A stretch of 64,000 nucleotides of DNA, taken from the NCBI RefSeq assembly GCF_003062295.1, contig NZ_PYCN01000013.1, forward strand, positions 120,096 through 184,095, read 5' to 3'. Shown piece by piece: positions 42,102 to 51,521 of this stretch. The DNA is from Bradyrhizobium algeriense. GTDB lineage: Bacteria > Pseudomonadota > Alphaproteobacteria > Rhizobiales > Xanthobacteraceae. The first letter of the stretch is position 1, and every line of letters begins with the position of its first letter. The notes beneath the pieces were generated by a model. The model did not search any database. It was not told the origin of the DNA and saw only the letters and a program-made list of their open reading frames with translations. A program made the position numbers and the translations under genes.

Positions 42102-42329
42102 TTAATCGGCCCTCGCTCGACGTCTGCGACGAACCAAATCCTCGACATCAGTTCCGAGCGCTTTCGCTATTCGGTCAAGGACCAATAACGATGGATTGCG
42201 TTTGCCGCCTTCCACTCCACTCAAATAGGTCTGATGAATCTTTGCCCGATAAGCCAGCTCCTCTTGGCTGAGCTTCTTGGCTCGGCGCAATTCCTGAACA
42301 TTCAATCCGACTCGGTCCCGCAGATCCAT
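42102..42329 (-). CDS. Small XRE-family transcriptional regulator
   Basis: This 75-residue HTH_3 protein starts MDLRDRVGLNVQELRRAKKL, and its recognition region is AYRAKIHQTYLSGVEGGKRNPS. The C-terminal tail is arginine-rich (VRRRRRARAD). It is a single gene, convergent with the ImmA operon and divergent from the 42393 gene. This kind of regulator often controls conjugation or lysogeny in integrative elements. Identity as an XRE protein is clear; the target is not. Confidence 0.88.
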   Translation of the reverse strand: MDLRDRVGLNVQELRRAKKLSQEELAYRAKIHQTYLSGVEGGKRNPSLLVLDRIAKALGTDVEDLVRRRRRARAD

Positions 42330-42392
42330 GCAGGTAGAGCAGAAGACCGCGCGACGTTAGCCCATAGACTATGAGTCATAAAAAGAGCTATC

Positions 42393-42884
42393 ATGCGCTT
42401 GTGCCGACTGGTTTTCCCATCGTCAGCTTGGACGTATTACCATCAATTGAGGCTTGCCTTGAAGTCCCCACCCGTAGCACTCGAACCCTTTGTCGAGCCT
42501 ATCGATAGGACGCGTGATTTCAATGGTGCCGCTGGCTACCGAATTGGATACCGCATGGGTCCAGACGGCACTGCTATTACATCAACAATTGTAACTGCTG
42601 AAATTATTGAAAAGATTGTGAATTTGCGTGGGTCGGTAGCGTTGACCATCACGGTGGATGGCCAGGTTGCAGTCGCAGTATCTTACTCGAATTCCGTTGA
42701 ATCCGCCGTGCACGGAGCCGCACCTATCGACATTCTAGTACGAAATGCGCTGAACTTCGAAAACCTCCGCATGGAGGAGGCTAGCGCTGCTGATCTAAGA
42801 GCCCTACTCCAGCGTCTTCAGCGTTCGGTCGACCTTGTGAGGGAGGCCATTGATAGGATGGCCAACTACTCGAAGGGCCCCTAA
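42393..42884 (+). CDS. Hypothetical protein, 163 residues
   Basis: The N-terminal 35 residues are irregular and the true start may be downstream. The middle (TSTIVTAEIIEKIVNLRGSVALTITVDGQVAVAVSYS) looks like an alpha/beta unit, and the end (DLRALLQRLQRSVDLVREAIDRM) a coiled helix. I do not recognise the family. It stands between the XRE gene and the conjugation module, and its lower GC third positions resemble the accessory genes rather than the core. Confidence in it being a gene is moderate. Confidence 0.5.
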   Translation: MRLCRLVFPSSAWTYYHQLRLALKSPPVALEPFVEPIDRTRDFNGAAGYRIGYRMGPDGTAITSTIVTAEIIEKIVNLRGSVALTITVDGQVAVAVSYSNSVESAVHGAAPIDILVRNALNFENLRMEEASAADLRALLQRLQRSVDLVREAIDRMANYSKGP

Positions 42885-42981
42885 TATAAATGACGGGTAC
42901 CTCGGGCTCTGCCCTCTCCTCCCCAACAAAACGATAGTTGGTTTGCGCATTCATCACTGGCGCCGGCGCCGAATTTCTCGC

Positions 42982-43290
42982 TTACCTTTGGTGAGGACTC
43001 TGCTCACCCTGGTCCTGCCCTTTGCGGGTGCGCCGGTCCTCAGGATTCCGAGGAGCAGCATCGGACGAGTCCCTCACGCCGTTTGCCCGGCGGACTCGCC
43101 GGAAATCCGCATCGCCATCTAGAAACGCCTCCAGCATGAACGGCACGAGATCGGCCACCTCCTCCCGTGTACCGTAGGTCTCCGCGTAGAAATCGGCGTA
43201 TTCGCGAAGCCGCGCTGCGAGGTTCGGCGATAGCGTCGTGCTGAGTTTGACCGGGGTTCGATCGGGTAGTTTCGAAAGCTTCATCGGCAT
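42982..43290 (-). CDS. DUF2274 protein of the Trb conjugation module
   Basis: The 102-residue protein starts MPMKLSKLPDRTPVKLSTTL, followed by ARLREYADFYAETYGTREEVADLVPFMLEAFLDGD. This is DUF2274, a small protein almost always encoded directly after trbI in alpha- and betaproteobacterial integrative elements. The start shares one base with the trbI stop (TAATG). The C-terminal 35 residues are charged and probably disordered. It is the last gene of the trb operon. Confidence 0.85.
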   Translation of the reverse strand: MPMKLSKLPDRTPVKLSTTLSPNLAARLREYADFYAETYGTREEVADLVPFMLEAFLDGDADFRRVRRANGVRDSSDAAPRNPEDRRTRKGQDQGEQSPHQR

Positions 43291-44567
43291 TATCTCGCCT
43301 TGGCCGCCGTCTGAATGTCTTGATACGGCTTCAGCACCAGATCCTTTGAAACAATAACGCGTAACGGCCAGCCAGGTCGCACTGTGATGGTGGGCTGGAC
43401 ATCGAGTTCACGCTCGATGAGCCGCTGACCTGCCCTATTGGTCGTCTGCTGAACGCTTTCGCGCAGCGCCTTGACCAGATCGCTTTCGTCGTTGCCGAGC
43501 GAGAGCTGGGTTCCAACACCGATGAGCGTCGCGAGGCCAATCCCCTTGAGCAATTGCCACGTATGGAAATCGACGTCATCCTCAAGACCGGCATAGCCCG
43601 CCACGTCCGTCGCCGGCAGATTTTCGATGACAATCGAATTGCCATTGGGCAGGATTAAGCGTGTCCAGACCACCAGCGCACGTTTCTGGCCAAAAGCGAC
43701 GACGCTATCGTACTTGCCAAAGAGCCTCGTTCCCTGTGGTATCAAGAGATGCCCGCCGGTCACGGTGTCGTAGACGTTTTCCGTTACCTGGGCGATCGTC
43801 GATCCCGGTAGATCGGAATTCAAACCAGTGATCAGGCTCGCCGGGATGATCGATCCCGCCATGATCGCGTAGGGCGACGGCACGGCTGCGAGGCTGTGAG
43901 GGTTGGTGGTTTCCTTGTCGGCTTTGGCGCCAACGAAGGCAAGCTTGCGCGCCTGGGACGATGGAATGATTTCGCTGGAGCGATCGTTCAAGCCCTGGGC
44001 CTTTGCAAGCAGATCAGCGGTCGTCGGAGTGTTATCCGCGGGTGCCGGGCGAAATGCCGAAGGCTGCTCAGTGGTTGTGACCACAGCCGCCGGCTGCTTA
44101 CGCCGGTCCTGCTTGTCCGACAGGCGAAACAGGAGCCCCGACTCCTTGGCCTGCTGCGCTATACGGGCTTGGCGGATGCGCTCTGCCCGCTCAACATCCT
44201 GCTCCGGGTTAGCCTGGAAGGGCGTTTCGGATGGGCTTGCCCCTAGTTTCTTCTCACTTTCGGCGAAGGCGCGACCGACATCGCCGGGCGACGGTGGGCC
44301 AAGTTTTGGCGGTAAGTCCTGGTAGGATTTGGGCAGCTTGGTGAGCCCGTCAGCCGTCTGTTTGCGGTCGGTATTGTACAATTCAGTTCGTTCGGTGGGC
44401 TTGAACATCCGAGGCGGGCTGAGCGCAATGATCGTCGCCCCCGCGATGAGCAGCGCGGCGACCGCGCAGCTAATCATGAGGGTGCGTTTGTTGAGACGGC
44501 GGATCGGCCGCGGCCGCGCCCGCAATTCCAGCCGTTCCGGTGGCACCTTGTCGGAATCCTCGGTCAC
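43290..44567 (-). CDS. trbI: Conjugal transfer protein TrbI (VirB10-like)
   Basis: This 425-residue inner-membrane-anchored protein spans the periplasm and joins the outer-membrane core of the type IV secretion channel. It has one N-terminal helix (TLMISCAVAALLIAGATIIAL), a proline-rich periplasmic linker, and the VirB10 C-terminal domain (IMAGSIIPASLITGLNSDLPG, LLIPQGTRLFGKYDS, ending RVIVSKDLVLKPY). It overlaps trbG by four bases. Length is normal. Confidence 0.95.
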   Translation of the reverse strand: MTEDSDKVPPERLELRARPRPIRRLNKRTLMISCAVAALLIAGATIIALSPPRMFKPTERTELYNTDRKQTADGLTKLPKSYQDLPPKLGPPSPGDVGRAFAESEKKLGASPSETPFQANPEQDVERAERIRQARIAQQAKESGLLFRLSDKQDRRKQPAAVVTTTEQPSAFRPAPADNTPTTADLLAKAQGLNDRSSEIIPSSQARKLAFVGAKADKETTNPHSLAAVPSPYAIMAGSIIPASLITGLNSDLPGSTIAQVTENVYDTVTGGHLLIPQGTRLFGKYDSVVAFGQKRALVVWTRLILPNGNSIVIENLPATDVAGYAGLEDDVDFHTWQLLKGIGLATLIGVGTQLSLGNDESDLVKALRESVQQTTNRAGQRLIERELDVQPTITVRPGWPLRVIVSKDLVLKPYQDIQTAAKAR

Positions 44568-45589
44568 GATGCGCCTCCGGTGCTGAAGATCTGCGAGACC
44601 GGGCGCGCATCGGTGCGGACAATCCGAACCGTACGCTGAGGATTTTCGCCAAGGCGAAGCTCGGCGGCGCCGAACATCCGGTCGACGATGTAGTAGGAGC
44701 CTCGTACGCGATAATTGACGAGGTTAGGCCGGCCATCGGCGCCGGCGATGAACAGCGGCGGCGCCTCGCCTTGGGAGAGACCCGACGGCATCTGAATAAA
44801 GACCTTATGGCCATCGTCGAAGGCGCGAAGCGGCCGCCACGGCGGATCGTCCCCCTCGATCCGATAACGGAAGTTCAAGCTGTCCAGCCGCACGCCGCGA
44901 TCAGCGACACGTTGTTCAGTCTCCTGCGCCGCCTGGTTTTGCTTGTGAAGTGCGACCAGACTGTCGGTCGGATAGGTCCAGGAGATTGAGGCCATGTAGG
45001 TTTGCTTGGTGGAAACGAGTTCGAGGTGGTAGGTGCGCCGGTCGGTCAGGACCACAAGATTGGTCTGAATATCTGGCAGCGTCGGCTTGACCAGGATATG
45101 GACCCGCCGTGTGCCCCCCTGCCCGCTTATGGTGTCGGCGATGACCCAGCGTACGGTGTCGCCAGTCGAGACATCGATCAGCTCTTCGGCTGGCTGCAGC
45201 ACGATGGTGGAGACCTTCTCCGGACTGGTGTAGAGCCGATAAAGCGCGCCTTCGGTCCAGGGATAGACCTGAATGGCATTGATATAGCCCGCCCGGGTCG
45301 GCTCGATCCGTGCGGCCTTGTTGGCAGTGGCAATGGCCTGTTCCGGCGGCACCTTCTCGCCTTTCGCACCTTTGGTTGGCCAAGGCTTGAGTTGGCCAGG
45401 CAGAGGCAACACCTTGGGTACCTCGACAACCTCGACCGGCTTAGGCGGATCGGTCTCCGGAAGCGCCTTCTCAAAGCTCAATTCGTCGTACGGCGCCTCG
45501 AGATTCAATTTCGTGGCGCAGCCCCCAAGTGCGAGCGCCAGCACAAGGGTGCTCACCGACGCGCGGCTCTTCATGGCAAAAGACATCAT
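44564..45589 (-). CDS. trbG: Conjugal transfer protein TrbG (VirB9-like)
   Basis: This 341-residue lipoprotein has the lipobox LALGGCA near residue 24. The VirB9/TrbG domains follow: ALYRLYTSPEKVSTIVLQPAEELIDVSTGDTVRW, VLTDRRTYHLEL, and a C-terminal beta domain with VFIQMPSGLSQGEAPPLFI and YYIVDRMFGAAELRLG. It forms the outer-membrane ring of the secretion channel together with TrbI. Both ends overlap neighbours by four bases. Confidence 0.95.
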   Translation of the reverse strand: MMSFAMKSRASVSTLVLALALGGCATKLNLEAPYDELSFEKALPETDPPKPVEVVEVPKVLPLPGQLKPWPTKGAKGEKVPPEQAIATANKAARIEPTRAGYINAIQVYPWTEGALYRLYTSPEKVSTIVLQPAEELIDVSTGDTVRWVIADTISGQGGTRRVHILVKPTLPDIQTNLVVLTDRRTYHLELVSTKQTYMASISWTYPTDSLVALHKQNQAAQETEQRVADRGVRLDSLNFRYRIEGDDPPWRPLRAFDDGHKVFIQMPSGLSQGEAPPLFIAGADGRPNLVNYRVRGSYYIVDRMFGAAELRLGENPQRTVRIVRTDARPVSQIFSTGGAS

Positions 45590-46290
45590 TTTGCGTCTCC
45601 GATCAGATCGCGCGACCAGTTGAGGGAATGAACGTAGAGACCGAGCGGGTTTTTCCGCAACGTCTCGGCACTGGTTGGAGGTTTCAGGATGACTGTCACG
45701 ACGCCGGTGAAGCGCTCAGTCTTTGCGACCGCGCCGTTCTCGTAGGTGCTCTCCTTCCAGCGAATCTCGAAACTGTCGCCGGATGCACGGACGACCGAGA
45801 TCACGTCGGCGGTTGCGGTTTTTGCGCCGATCTTCGTGAAGGGGTCGGCTTCTCGCGCATACTCGTTAAGAGCCTGCGCCCCGCGATCGGTGACAAAGTC
45901 ATACGCTCGAAGCCAGTTCGTTCGCACGATGACCGGGTCAATCGATAGCGAGCGGACGTTTTCGACGAAGCGCGCGAGGAAGTGCGCGATCTGGGCATCG
46001 GTGGGCTGGTAGGTTTCAAATGCAGGACCGACAGCGCGCACTTCACCGAGGCGATCAACCTCGACCACATATGGCACGACGCCGGACCGGCCAATCACCG
46101 TCGAAAACGTGAGACCCAACACCGTTGAAAGTGCAATAGCGGCCAGAGCGGCTAGCCGCCAGTTGCTGGCCTGAACGCGGGCCGAGCCCAGCCGTTCGTC
46201 CCAGACCTGTTGCGCCTTCTGATAGGGCGTGACCGGCTCGGGCGTATTGCCATAGCGGACCGACGGGCGGTGGAAGGGATGAGTCGCCAT
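45586..46290 (-). CDS. trbF: Conjugal transfer protein TrbF (VirB8-like)
   Basis: This 234-residue protein starts MATHPFHRPSVRYGNTPEPV, with the usual TPYQKAQQVWDERLG motif. One membrane helix (LAALAAIALSTVLGLTFSTVI) and a periplasmic NTF2-like VirB8 domain follow. It is an assembly factor of the transfer channel. The start ATG at 46290 was chosen over a longer frame that runs into trbL. Its stop overlaps trbG. Confidence 0.95.
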   Translation of the reverse strand: MATHPFHRPSVRYGNTPEPVTPYQKAQQVWDERLGSARVQASNWRLAALAAIALSTVLGLTFSTVIGRSGVVPYVVEVDRLGEVRAVGPAFETYQPTDAQIAHFLARFVENVRSLSIDPVIVRTNWLRAYDFVTDRGAQALNEYAREADPFTKIGAKTATADVISVVRASGDSFEIRWKESTYENGAVAKTERFTGVVTVILKPPTSAETLRKNPLGLYVHSLNWSRDLIGDAK

Positions 46291-46294
46291 AGCT

Positions 46295-47473
46295 TTAGTC
46301 CTCTCCCAGCTTGGGACCGGAAGAGTGTCCACCTTTGTCACCTTCCTTCAGGGTATGGCTGGCGACGCGCGCCGCATCCTTGATCTGCTGTCCCGGACGG
46401 AACTGGCCGGCCAGACCCGACGGTCTGCCGCTGGATGAAGCGGAGCCCTCACCGCCAAGCCTGCCGGCTTCCGCCGGCTGAGAACTCTGGCGAGCGCCGG
46501 CCGCATCTGCCGCAGGGGTAGGCCCGCTCGTCGGTGTACCGGAAAGGGAAGCGGCTGAACGGAGCGTTCCTACCGACCCTGCCGCCATCCGCAAGCCGCC
46601 GAGCGCCATCGCACCACCGCCGATCGCGACCGCCGCGGCGCCCGCAACCGTGCCCGCGGCAGCACCGGCGCCAAGTTGGGGCGCGCCCGACACCAGACCG
46701 GCCGCGATTCCTGGGCCAAAGATACCGAGCCCAAACAAGGAGAGCGCGGCAAGCAGCAGGCCCATGGCGGAAACAATATCGACCGGTCGGGTCAGCGTCG
46801 TGGCGAGTTCACCGAAGATGGTCGATCCGATGCCGATGATGATCGCAAGCACCATCACCTTGACACCGGATGCGACCACGTTGCCGAGCGTCTTTTCGGC
46901 GAGAAAAGACGTTTTGCCCCAGAGGGCGAACGGTACCAGAATAAAACTCGCAAGCGTCGTCAGCTTGAACTCGATCAAGGTAACGAACAGTTGGACCGAG
47001 AGGATGAAGAACGCGAGCACGATCACGATCCAGCAAAACAGCAGGATCAGAATCGTGGGCAGGTTGGTCAGTATGTCGAAGCCCGAGAACTGGCCGGTTT
47101 CCTCGAGCAGCGGATGTGCCGCGGTGAACCCCGACGAGGCCACGAAGCCCGGCCGCATCAGATCCGCCGCGCTCAGCGAACCGCCGCTTGCCTTCAGCCC
47201 AATGCTTGAGAACGAACTGAAGACGATGCCGGCAAGCGACTTGAAGTTGCCAATGATGAAGGCGAATGCCCCGACATAGAGCACCTTCTTGGCAAGCGTA
47301 ACCAGGATGTGATCGTCGGCACGCAGGCTCCACGCAAGGCCCGCAAGCGTCAAATCAATGACAACCAGCGTTGAGCTCAGAAACGCAACGTCGCCGCCGA
47401 GAATTCCGAAGCCGGAATCGATGTAGCGCGAGAATGTTTCGGTAAAACGGTCGATGACCGCGAGATCAGCCAT
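46295..47473 (-). CDS. trbL: Conjugal transfer protein TrbL (VirB6-like)
   Basis: This 392-residue polytopic inner-membrane protein has about six helices between residues 30 and 260, followed by an alanine/glycine- and serine-rich hydrophilic tail. It starts MADLAVIDRFTETFSRYIDSGFGIL, characteristic of TrbL. It forms part of the inner-membrane complex that passes DNA. No separate trbK (entry exclusion) gene is visible between it and trbJ, where one is often found. Confidence 0.95.
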   Translation of the reverse strand: MADLAVIDRFTETFSRYIDSGFGILGGDVAFLSSTLVVIDLTLAGLAWSLRADDHILVTLAKKVLYVGAFAFIIGNFKSLAGIVFSSFSSIGLKASGGSLSAADLMRPGFVASSGFTAAHPLLEETGQFSGFDILTNLPTILILLFCWIVIVLAFFILSVQLFVTLIEFKLTTLASFILVPFALWGKTSFLAEKTLGNVVASGVKVMVLAIIIGIGSTIFGELATTLTRPVDIVSAMGLLLAALSLFGLGIFGPGIAAGLVSGAPQLGAGAAAGTVAGAAAVAIGGGAMALGGLRMAAGSVGTLRSAASLSGTPTSGPTPAADAAGARQSSQPAEAGRLGGEGSASSSGRPSGLAGQFRPGQQIKDAARVASHTLKEGDKGGHSSGPKLGED

Positions 47474-47485
47474 GGTCCCCCTCCT

Positions 47486-48241
47486 CTAGCGTCCGCCGGT
47501 GTAAGCGCGACCGTCCCCGATGAAACGGGTAAAGCGCTCGCGCCCGGCCTCCGCGGACGCCTGCTGCTCGACCGCTCGCAAGGCCTCAGCCCGGGCCTGC
47601 GTCGCGACCAGCGCCTGAGCCTGCAGCGACTGCTTGACCTGAAGCGCCAATAGTTCGTTGCCGGACTGCTGGGCCTGCAGTGACCCGACGGCGCCCGAAG
47701 AATTCGCCATCAGGGTACGGAGCGTCTGCCCGTCCTGATCGAGCGCGGAAGCAATCGTCGCCTGGGTCACCAGCGTTTGCTTCAGCGCCTGATAGGTGTT
47801 GTCCCAGCGGGCTGTCGCGTCCTGCACCATCCGGTCTGAGGACACTGCTGCGCTATATTGGCGAGGATAAAACCGCTGAAAGTCGCCCTGGGTTTTCTGA
47901 ACGTCGAATGAAATGCCCTTGGCCTGGGCGATCAGGCTGTTGATCTCGTTTATCTTCGAAGTGAGTTGGCCAACAACGCTGCTTGGCAGGCTCGTCAGGT
48001 TCCTGGCGCCGTTGATCAGCATCTGCGCCTCGTTTTCGAGGCTCTTGATTTGATTGTTGATCTGATCCAATGCCCGCGCGGCGGTCAGAATATTCTGGCT
48101 GTAGTTCGACGGATCGAACACGACGATCTGGGCTCCAAGTCGTCGCGACCCATTCACCGCAACGACGAGTGCCAGTCCGATTGCGACGACACTGGTCGGT
48201 ATTTTTCGTGGAACGGTTTTGCCGAACAGCTTTTCCAGCAT
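47486..48241 (-). CDS. trbJ: Conjugal transfer protein TrbJ (VirB5-like)
   Basis: This 251-residue secreted protein has a basic N-terminus and signal segment (TSVVAIGLALVVAVNGSRRLGAQ). A coiled-coil-rich body follows: FDPSNYSQNILTAARALDQINNQIKSLENEAQMLINGARNL, as in TrbJ. The VirB5-like protein is a minor pilus component that contacts the recipient. It starts 50 bases after the trbE stop. Confidence 0.93.
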   Translation of the reverse strand: MLEKLFGKTVPRKIPTSVVAIGLALVVAVNGSRRLGAQIVVFDPSNYSQNILTAARALDQINNQIKSLENEAQMLINGARNLTSLPSSVVGQLTSKINEINSLIAQAKGISFDVQKTQGDFQRFYPRQYSAAVSSDRMVQDATARWDNTYQALKQTLVTQATIASALDQDGQTLRTLMANSSGAVGSLQAQQSGNELLALQVKQSLQAQALVATQARAEALRAVEQQASAEAGRERFTRFIGDGRAYTGGR

Positions 48242-48290
48242 CAGATGGACTCCGGATTAGAGGAAAGGATTGCAGGCAACGCGCGTGGAA

Positions 48291-50879
48291 TCACGCGTCC
48301 CTGACGTGTTCGAAGGTGCTGATCAGATTGGCGGCCCACTGAAGATCTCGGGCGGCGAGGTAGCGTTCCGCGAACTGGCTGGGGCCGAATTTGGCGAGTA
48401 GTGCCTCAATCAGGCGCTGATCCTCGGGCGATGAAGCCGCCGCGAAGGCAAGCGCAATTGGACCGAGACCAAGCTCGAACAGGCGGTTGCCGGCGCGCGA
48501 TTGCAGGTAATAGTCGCGCTTCGGAAAGGCTTCCGCGATCAGGCGCACTTGCGTGTCGTTAAGACCGAAACGGCGGTAGGTTTCCGACTGGGCAGGCTCA
48601 AGCGCCCGGGGGTTTGGCAGGAATATCCGGGTTGGGCAGGACTCAATGATCGCCGGCGCGATCTGGCTGTCGGCAATATCACTGAGTGACTGGGTCGCGA
48701 AAACCACTGCGACGTTCTTCTTGCGGAGCGTCTTCAGCCATTCGCGGATGCGATGGGCGAACAACGGATCGTCCAAAAACAACCAGGCCTCATCCAGAAC
48801 CAGAAGCCTTGGACGGCCGTCAAATCGCGCCTCGAGCGCATGAAACAGGTAGGTTAGCACGGGCGCCACCAGTCCCGGCAGCGCCATCAGTTCTTCCATC
48901 TCGAACGTCAGCACATCGGCGCTGGAGAGCCTGTCCGCGTCAGCGTCAAGAAAGCGTCCGTAAGGGCCTTCCAGCGTGTAGGGCGTCAGCGCCTGACGCA
49001 GCGCGTCGCGCGCCAGCAAGGCCACAAGACCGGTCATGGTGCGTTCCGCGACCGGTGCCGAGCCAAGGCTCTTCAAGGCCGACCAGATCGTCTCCTTGAC
49101 CTCGGGCGTGATGAGGACTCGTTCATGGGCAAGAACGCCGCACAACCAGTCAAGCGCCCAGAGCCGCGCTCCCTCATCGTCGACATCCCGGAGTGGCTGG
49201 AACGCAAGTCCGCCCTTCACCCCCAACTCATACCAGGCGCCGCCGAGTGCAAGCGTTGCCGCGCGGGCCGAACGGCCCTTGTCGAAGATCACAAGCTGGG
49301 ATCCTTGATAGCGGCGGAATTGAAGAGCCAGTACCAACAGAAGGACAGATTTGCCGGCGCCCGTTGGTCCGACGATCAGGCTGTGACCGACATCGCCGAC
49401 ATGCAGCGTCAGGCGAAACGGCGTCGCGCCCTTGGTCTTGGCCAAGAGAAGCGGCGGTCCATCCAGATGTTCGCAGCGCGCCTCGCCTGCCCATACGGCA
49501 GACAAAGGACACATATGGGCGAGGTTGAGGGTATGGACGATCGGCTGACGCAGGTTCGCGTAGACCTGTCCCGGCAGGCTGCCGAGCCAGGCTTCCACCG
49601 CGTTGACGTTCTCCCGGATCGTGGTGAAGCCGCGGCTGTTGATGGCCCGTTCCACCGCGCGAATCTTTTCGTCGGCGGCGTGGGAATCCTCATCGTGAAC
49701 CGTGACTGACGTCGTGATGTAGCCGAACGCCACGAGGTCATCGCCGAGTTCCTGGAGCGCCGCATCCGCGTCCACCGCCTTGTTATCCGCATCCGTGTCG
49801 AGCAAGGCTGCCTGCTCGTTGAACATCACCTCCTTCAGGATAACGCCCAGGGATTTGCGCTTAGCGAACCATTGCCGCCGATAGCGGGAAAGTGCTGCTT
49901 GGGCTTGCGTCCGATCGAGCGGTAAGAAGCGCGTGGCCCATCGATAGGCGACGCCGAGCCGGTTCAAATCATCGAGCACCCCCGGAAACGTAACGGCCGG
50001 AAAGCCCAGTACGGTCACCATACGAAGGTGGCTGCGGCCGATCGCTGGCGAGAGACCGCCGGTCAGCGGCTCATCGCTTAAGAATGCGTCCAGATAGGCC
50101 GGAATCTCGGGAACACTGACGGGATGCCGCTTCGTCGAGACGCAAGTGTGCAGATAGGTCAGCGTGTCCTTGTCGTCGAGCGGGGCGATTTCCGGCAGAA
50201 CGGACGAGAGCAGATCGACGGCACGATCGGTTTCCTGAATGAAGCGCTGGAGATGCTCCTGGTATGCGCCCGGCCGCGCTGCGCGTTGCGGCGGTTGACG
50301 GTCGCTCGTGTTATCGTGTCGCGGCGTGGTGCGGTCGGCCACGTGCTGCGGGCGAACGGCGTGCTGTCGCCGAAATAAGCGAGACAGCGGGTTCGAGCCG
50401 GCCGTTTCATGGTCCGGATTTTCCAGAAATAGGCCTTCCAGCCTTGAGACTCGCTCGACCGGCGGCAGATACATGAGTGTGAGATGCGAGATGCTCTCAA
50501 AATGTTGGCCCCCCTGACGCGAAGGGTCATCCCATGCCGTGTCAACCGTTCCCTCAAAGGACGCGCGTTGCTCCTCGTCGACCAGCCAGGACACCGCATC
50601 GGGAAATTGCGACCGCGGGTATTCCGGGGCCGGTATGCGGGTGGCATCGAAGAACAGCGCCCAGCCTGACCCGAATCTCTTCAGGACATTGTTGACGCGG
50701 GATGCGGCGCTCATCAGTTCCGCTTCGGTTGCGCTGTCGAGATCTGGACCACGGTAACGAACCGTGCGCTGGAAACTGCCGTCCTTGTTCAGGACAATTC
50801 CGGGCGCAATCAGACAAGCCCAGGGCAGCCAGTCGGCCAGCCGATGTGCGTGAGAGCGGAATTCGCGCAGATTCAGCAT
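48291..50879 (-). CDS. trbE: Conjugal transfer ATPase TrbE (VirB4-like)
   Basis: This VirB4-type ATPase of about 862 residues powers pilus assembly and transfer. It starts MLNLREFRSHAHRLADWLPWA. The ATP site has Walker A GPTGAGKSVLLL and Walker B RLLVLDEAWLFLDD, followed by FATQSLSDI. Residues about 180-235 (RLFRRQHAVRPQHVADRTTP and onward) are unusually basic and poorly conserved, a possible insertion or locally frameshifted stretch. An ATG three codons upstream (50888) is an alternative. The start overlaps the trbD stop. Confidence 0.94.
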   Translation of the reverse strand: MLNLREFRSHAHRLADWLPWACLIAPGIVLNKDGSFQRTVRYRGPDLDSATEAELMSAASRVNNVLKRFGSGWALFFDATRIPAPEYPRSQFPDAVSWLVDEEQRASFEGTVDTAWDDPSRQGGQHFESISHLTLMYLPPVERVSRLEGLFLENPDHETAGSNPLSRLFRRQHAVRPQHVADRTTPRHDNTSDRQPPQRAARPGAYQEHLQRFIQETDRAVDLLSSVLPEIAPLDDKDTLTYLHTCVSTKRHPVSVPEIPAYLDAFLSDEPLTGGLSPAIGRSHLRMVTVLGFPAVTFPGVLDDLNRLGVAYRWATRFLPLDRTQAQAALSRYRRQWFAKRKSLGVILKEVMFNEQAALLDTDADNKAVDADAALQELGDDLVAFGYITTSVTVHDEDSHAADEKIRAVERAINSRGFTTIRENVNAVEAWLGSLPGQVYANLRQPIVHTLNLAHMCPLSAVWAGEARCEHLDGPPLLLAKTKGATPFRLTLHVGDVGHSLIVGPTGAGKSVLLLVLALQFRRYQGSQLVIFDKGRSARAATLALGGAWYELGVKGGLAFQPLRDVDDEGARLWALDWLCGVLAHERVLITPEVKETIWSALKSLGSAPVAERTMTGLVALLARDALRQALTPYTLEGPYGRFLDADADRLSSADVLTFEMEELMALPGLVAPVLTYLFHALEARFDGRPRLLVLDEAWLFLDDPLFAHRIREWLKTLRKKNVAVVFATQSLSDIADSQIAPAIIESCPTRIFLPNPRALEPAQSETYRRFGLNDTQVRLIAEAFPKRDYYLQSRAGNRLFELGLGPIALAFAAASSPEDQRLIEALLAKFGPSQFAERYLAARDLQWAANLISTFEHVRDA

Positions 50880-51130
50880 GCGAGCCATCCCTTGTGCTTG
50901 GTGTGGCGCACCGCGATTTCGACAAAGGCCGGATCGCGCTTGGCAAGCCACACCGCGATCGCATGCCCGACGATCCAGAGCACGAGGCCCGCAAGCCAAA
51001 GCCTCAAGCCGAGCGCCAGCACAGCCGAGATCGTGCCAAGCAGGATCGCGGCGGCGCGCGGGACGCCTCCGATCAAAATCGGCTCAGTCAGCGAGCGGTG
51101 AAGAACAAGTTCAAAGCCATAGCTTCGCAT
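50873..51130 (-). CDS. trbD: Conjugal transfer protein TrbD (VirB3-like)
   Basis: This 85-residue membrane protein has two close helices (AAILLGTISAVLALGLRLW and LAGLVLWIVGHAIAVWLA). The TrbD ends LHRSLTEPILIGGVPR and KRDPAFVEIAVRH match the family well. It associates with TrbE at the membrane. Its ATG overlaps the trbC stop, and its stop lies inside the trbE start region. Confidence 0.93.
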   Translation of the reverse strand: MRSYGFELVLHRSLTEPILIGGVPRAAAILLGTISAVLALGLRLWLAGLVLWIVGHAIAVWLAKRDPAFVEIAVRHTKHKGWLAC

Positions 51131-51501
51131 CAGATCAGCGCCCCGCCGCCGAACGAGAAGAACGACAGAAAGAACGAGCTGGCCGCAAAGGCGATGGACA
51201 GGCCGAACACGACCTGGACCATCTTTCGGAAGCCGCCGGACGTATCGCCAAAGGCGAGCGAGATACCCGTCACCGTGATGATGATGACAGCGACAATCTT
51301 TGCGACCGGCCCCTGCACGGATTCCAGAATGCGCTCGAGCGGCGCCTCCCACGGCATGCCAGAGCCCGCCGCGCAAGCGGCCGACGCCGTCAGTAACGTG
51401 ACAATGGCGCCGGCGCCGAAGTCGACGATGACGGGTTTGGCAACATGGCGAAGCCGTCCAACGCAACCACGCGCGGCTGAGACTTGCAGTCTGAACGTCA
51501 T
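51130..51501 (-). CDS. trbC: Conjugal transfer pilin TrbC (VirB2-like)
   Basis: This 123-residue pilin precursor has a long basic leader and the hydrophobic segment GAIVTLLTASAACAAGSGMPWE, giving a likely cleavage after AACA-A. The mature part is two helices, IVAVIIITVTGISLAFGD and VFGLSIAFAASSFFLSFFSFGG. Length and order (trbB, trbC, trbD) match other modules. It is cyclised or processed in IncP systems by TraF, whose gene is also present at 60919-61458. Confidence 0.93.
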   Translation of the reverse strand: MTFRLQVSAARGCVGRLRHVAKPVIVDFGAGAIVTLLTASAACAAGSGMPWEAPLERILESVQGPVAKIVAVIIITVTGISLAFGDTSGGFRKMVQVVFGLSIAFAASSFFLSFFSFGGGALI

Positions 51502-51521
51502 GAACTCTCTCCAGGTCTTGA

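Noticed and set aside
48291..50879. Frameshift in trbE around residues 180-235, where the sequence becomes arginine/proline-rich
   Set aside because: The reading frame is continuous and the flanking domains stay in phase, so it is more simply a variable insertion; I noted it but do not claim a defect.
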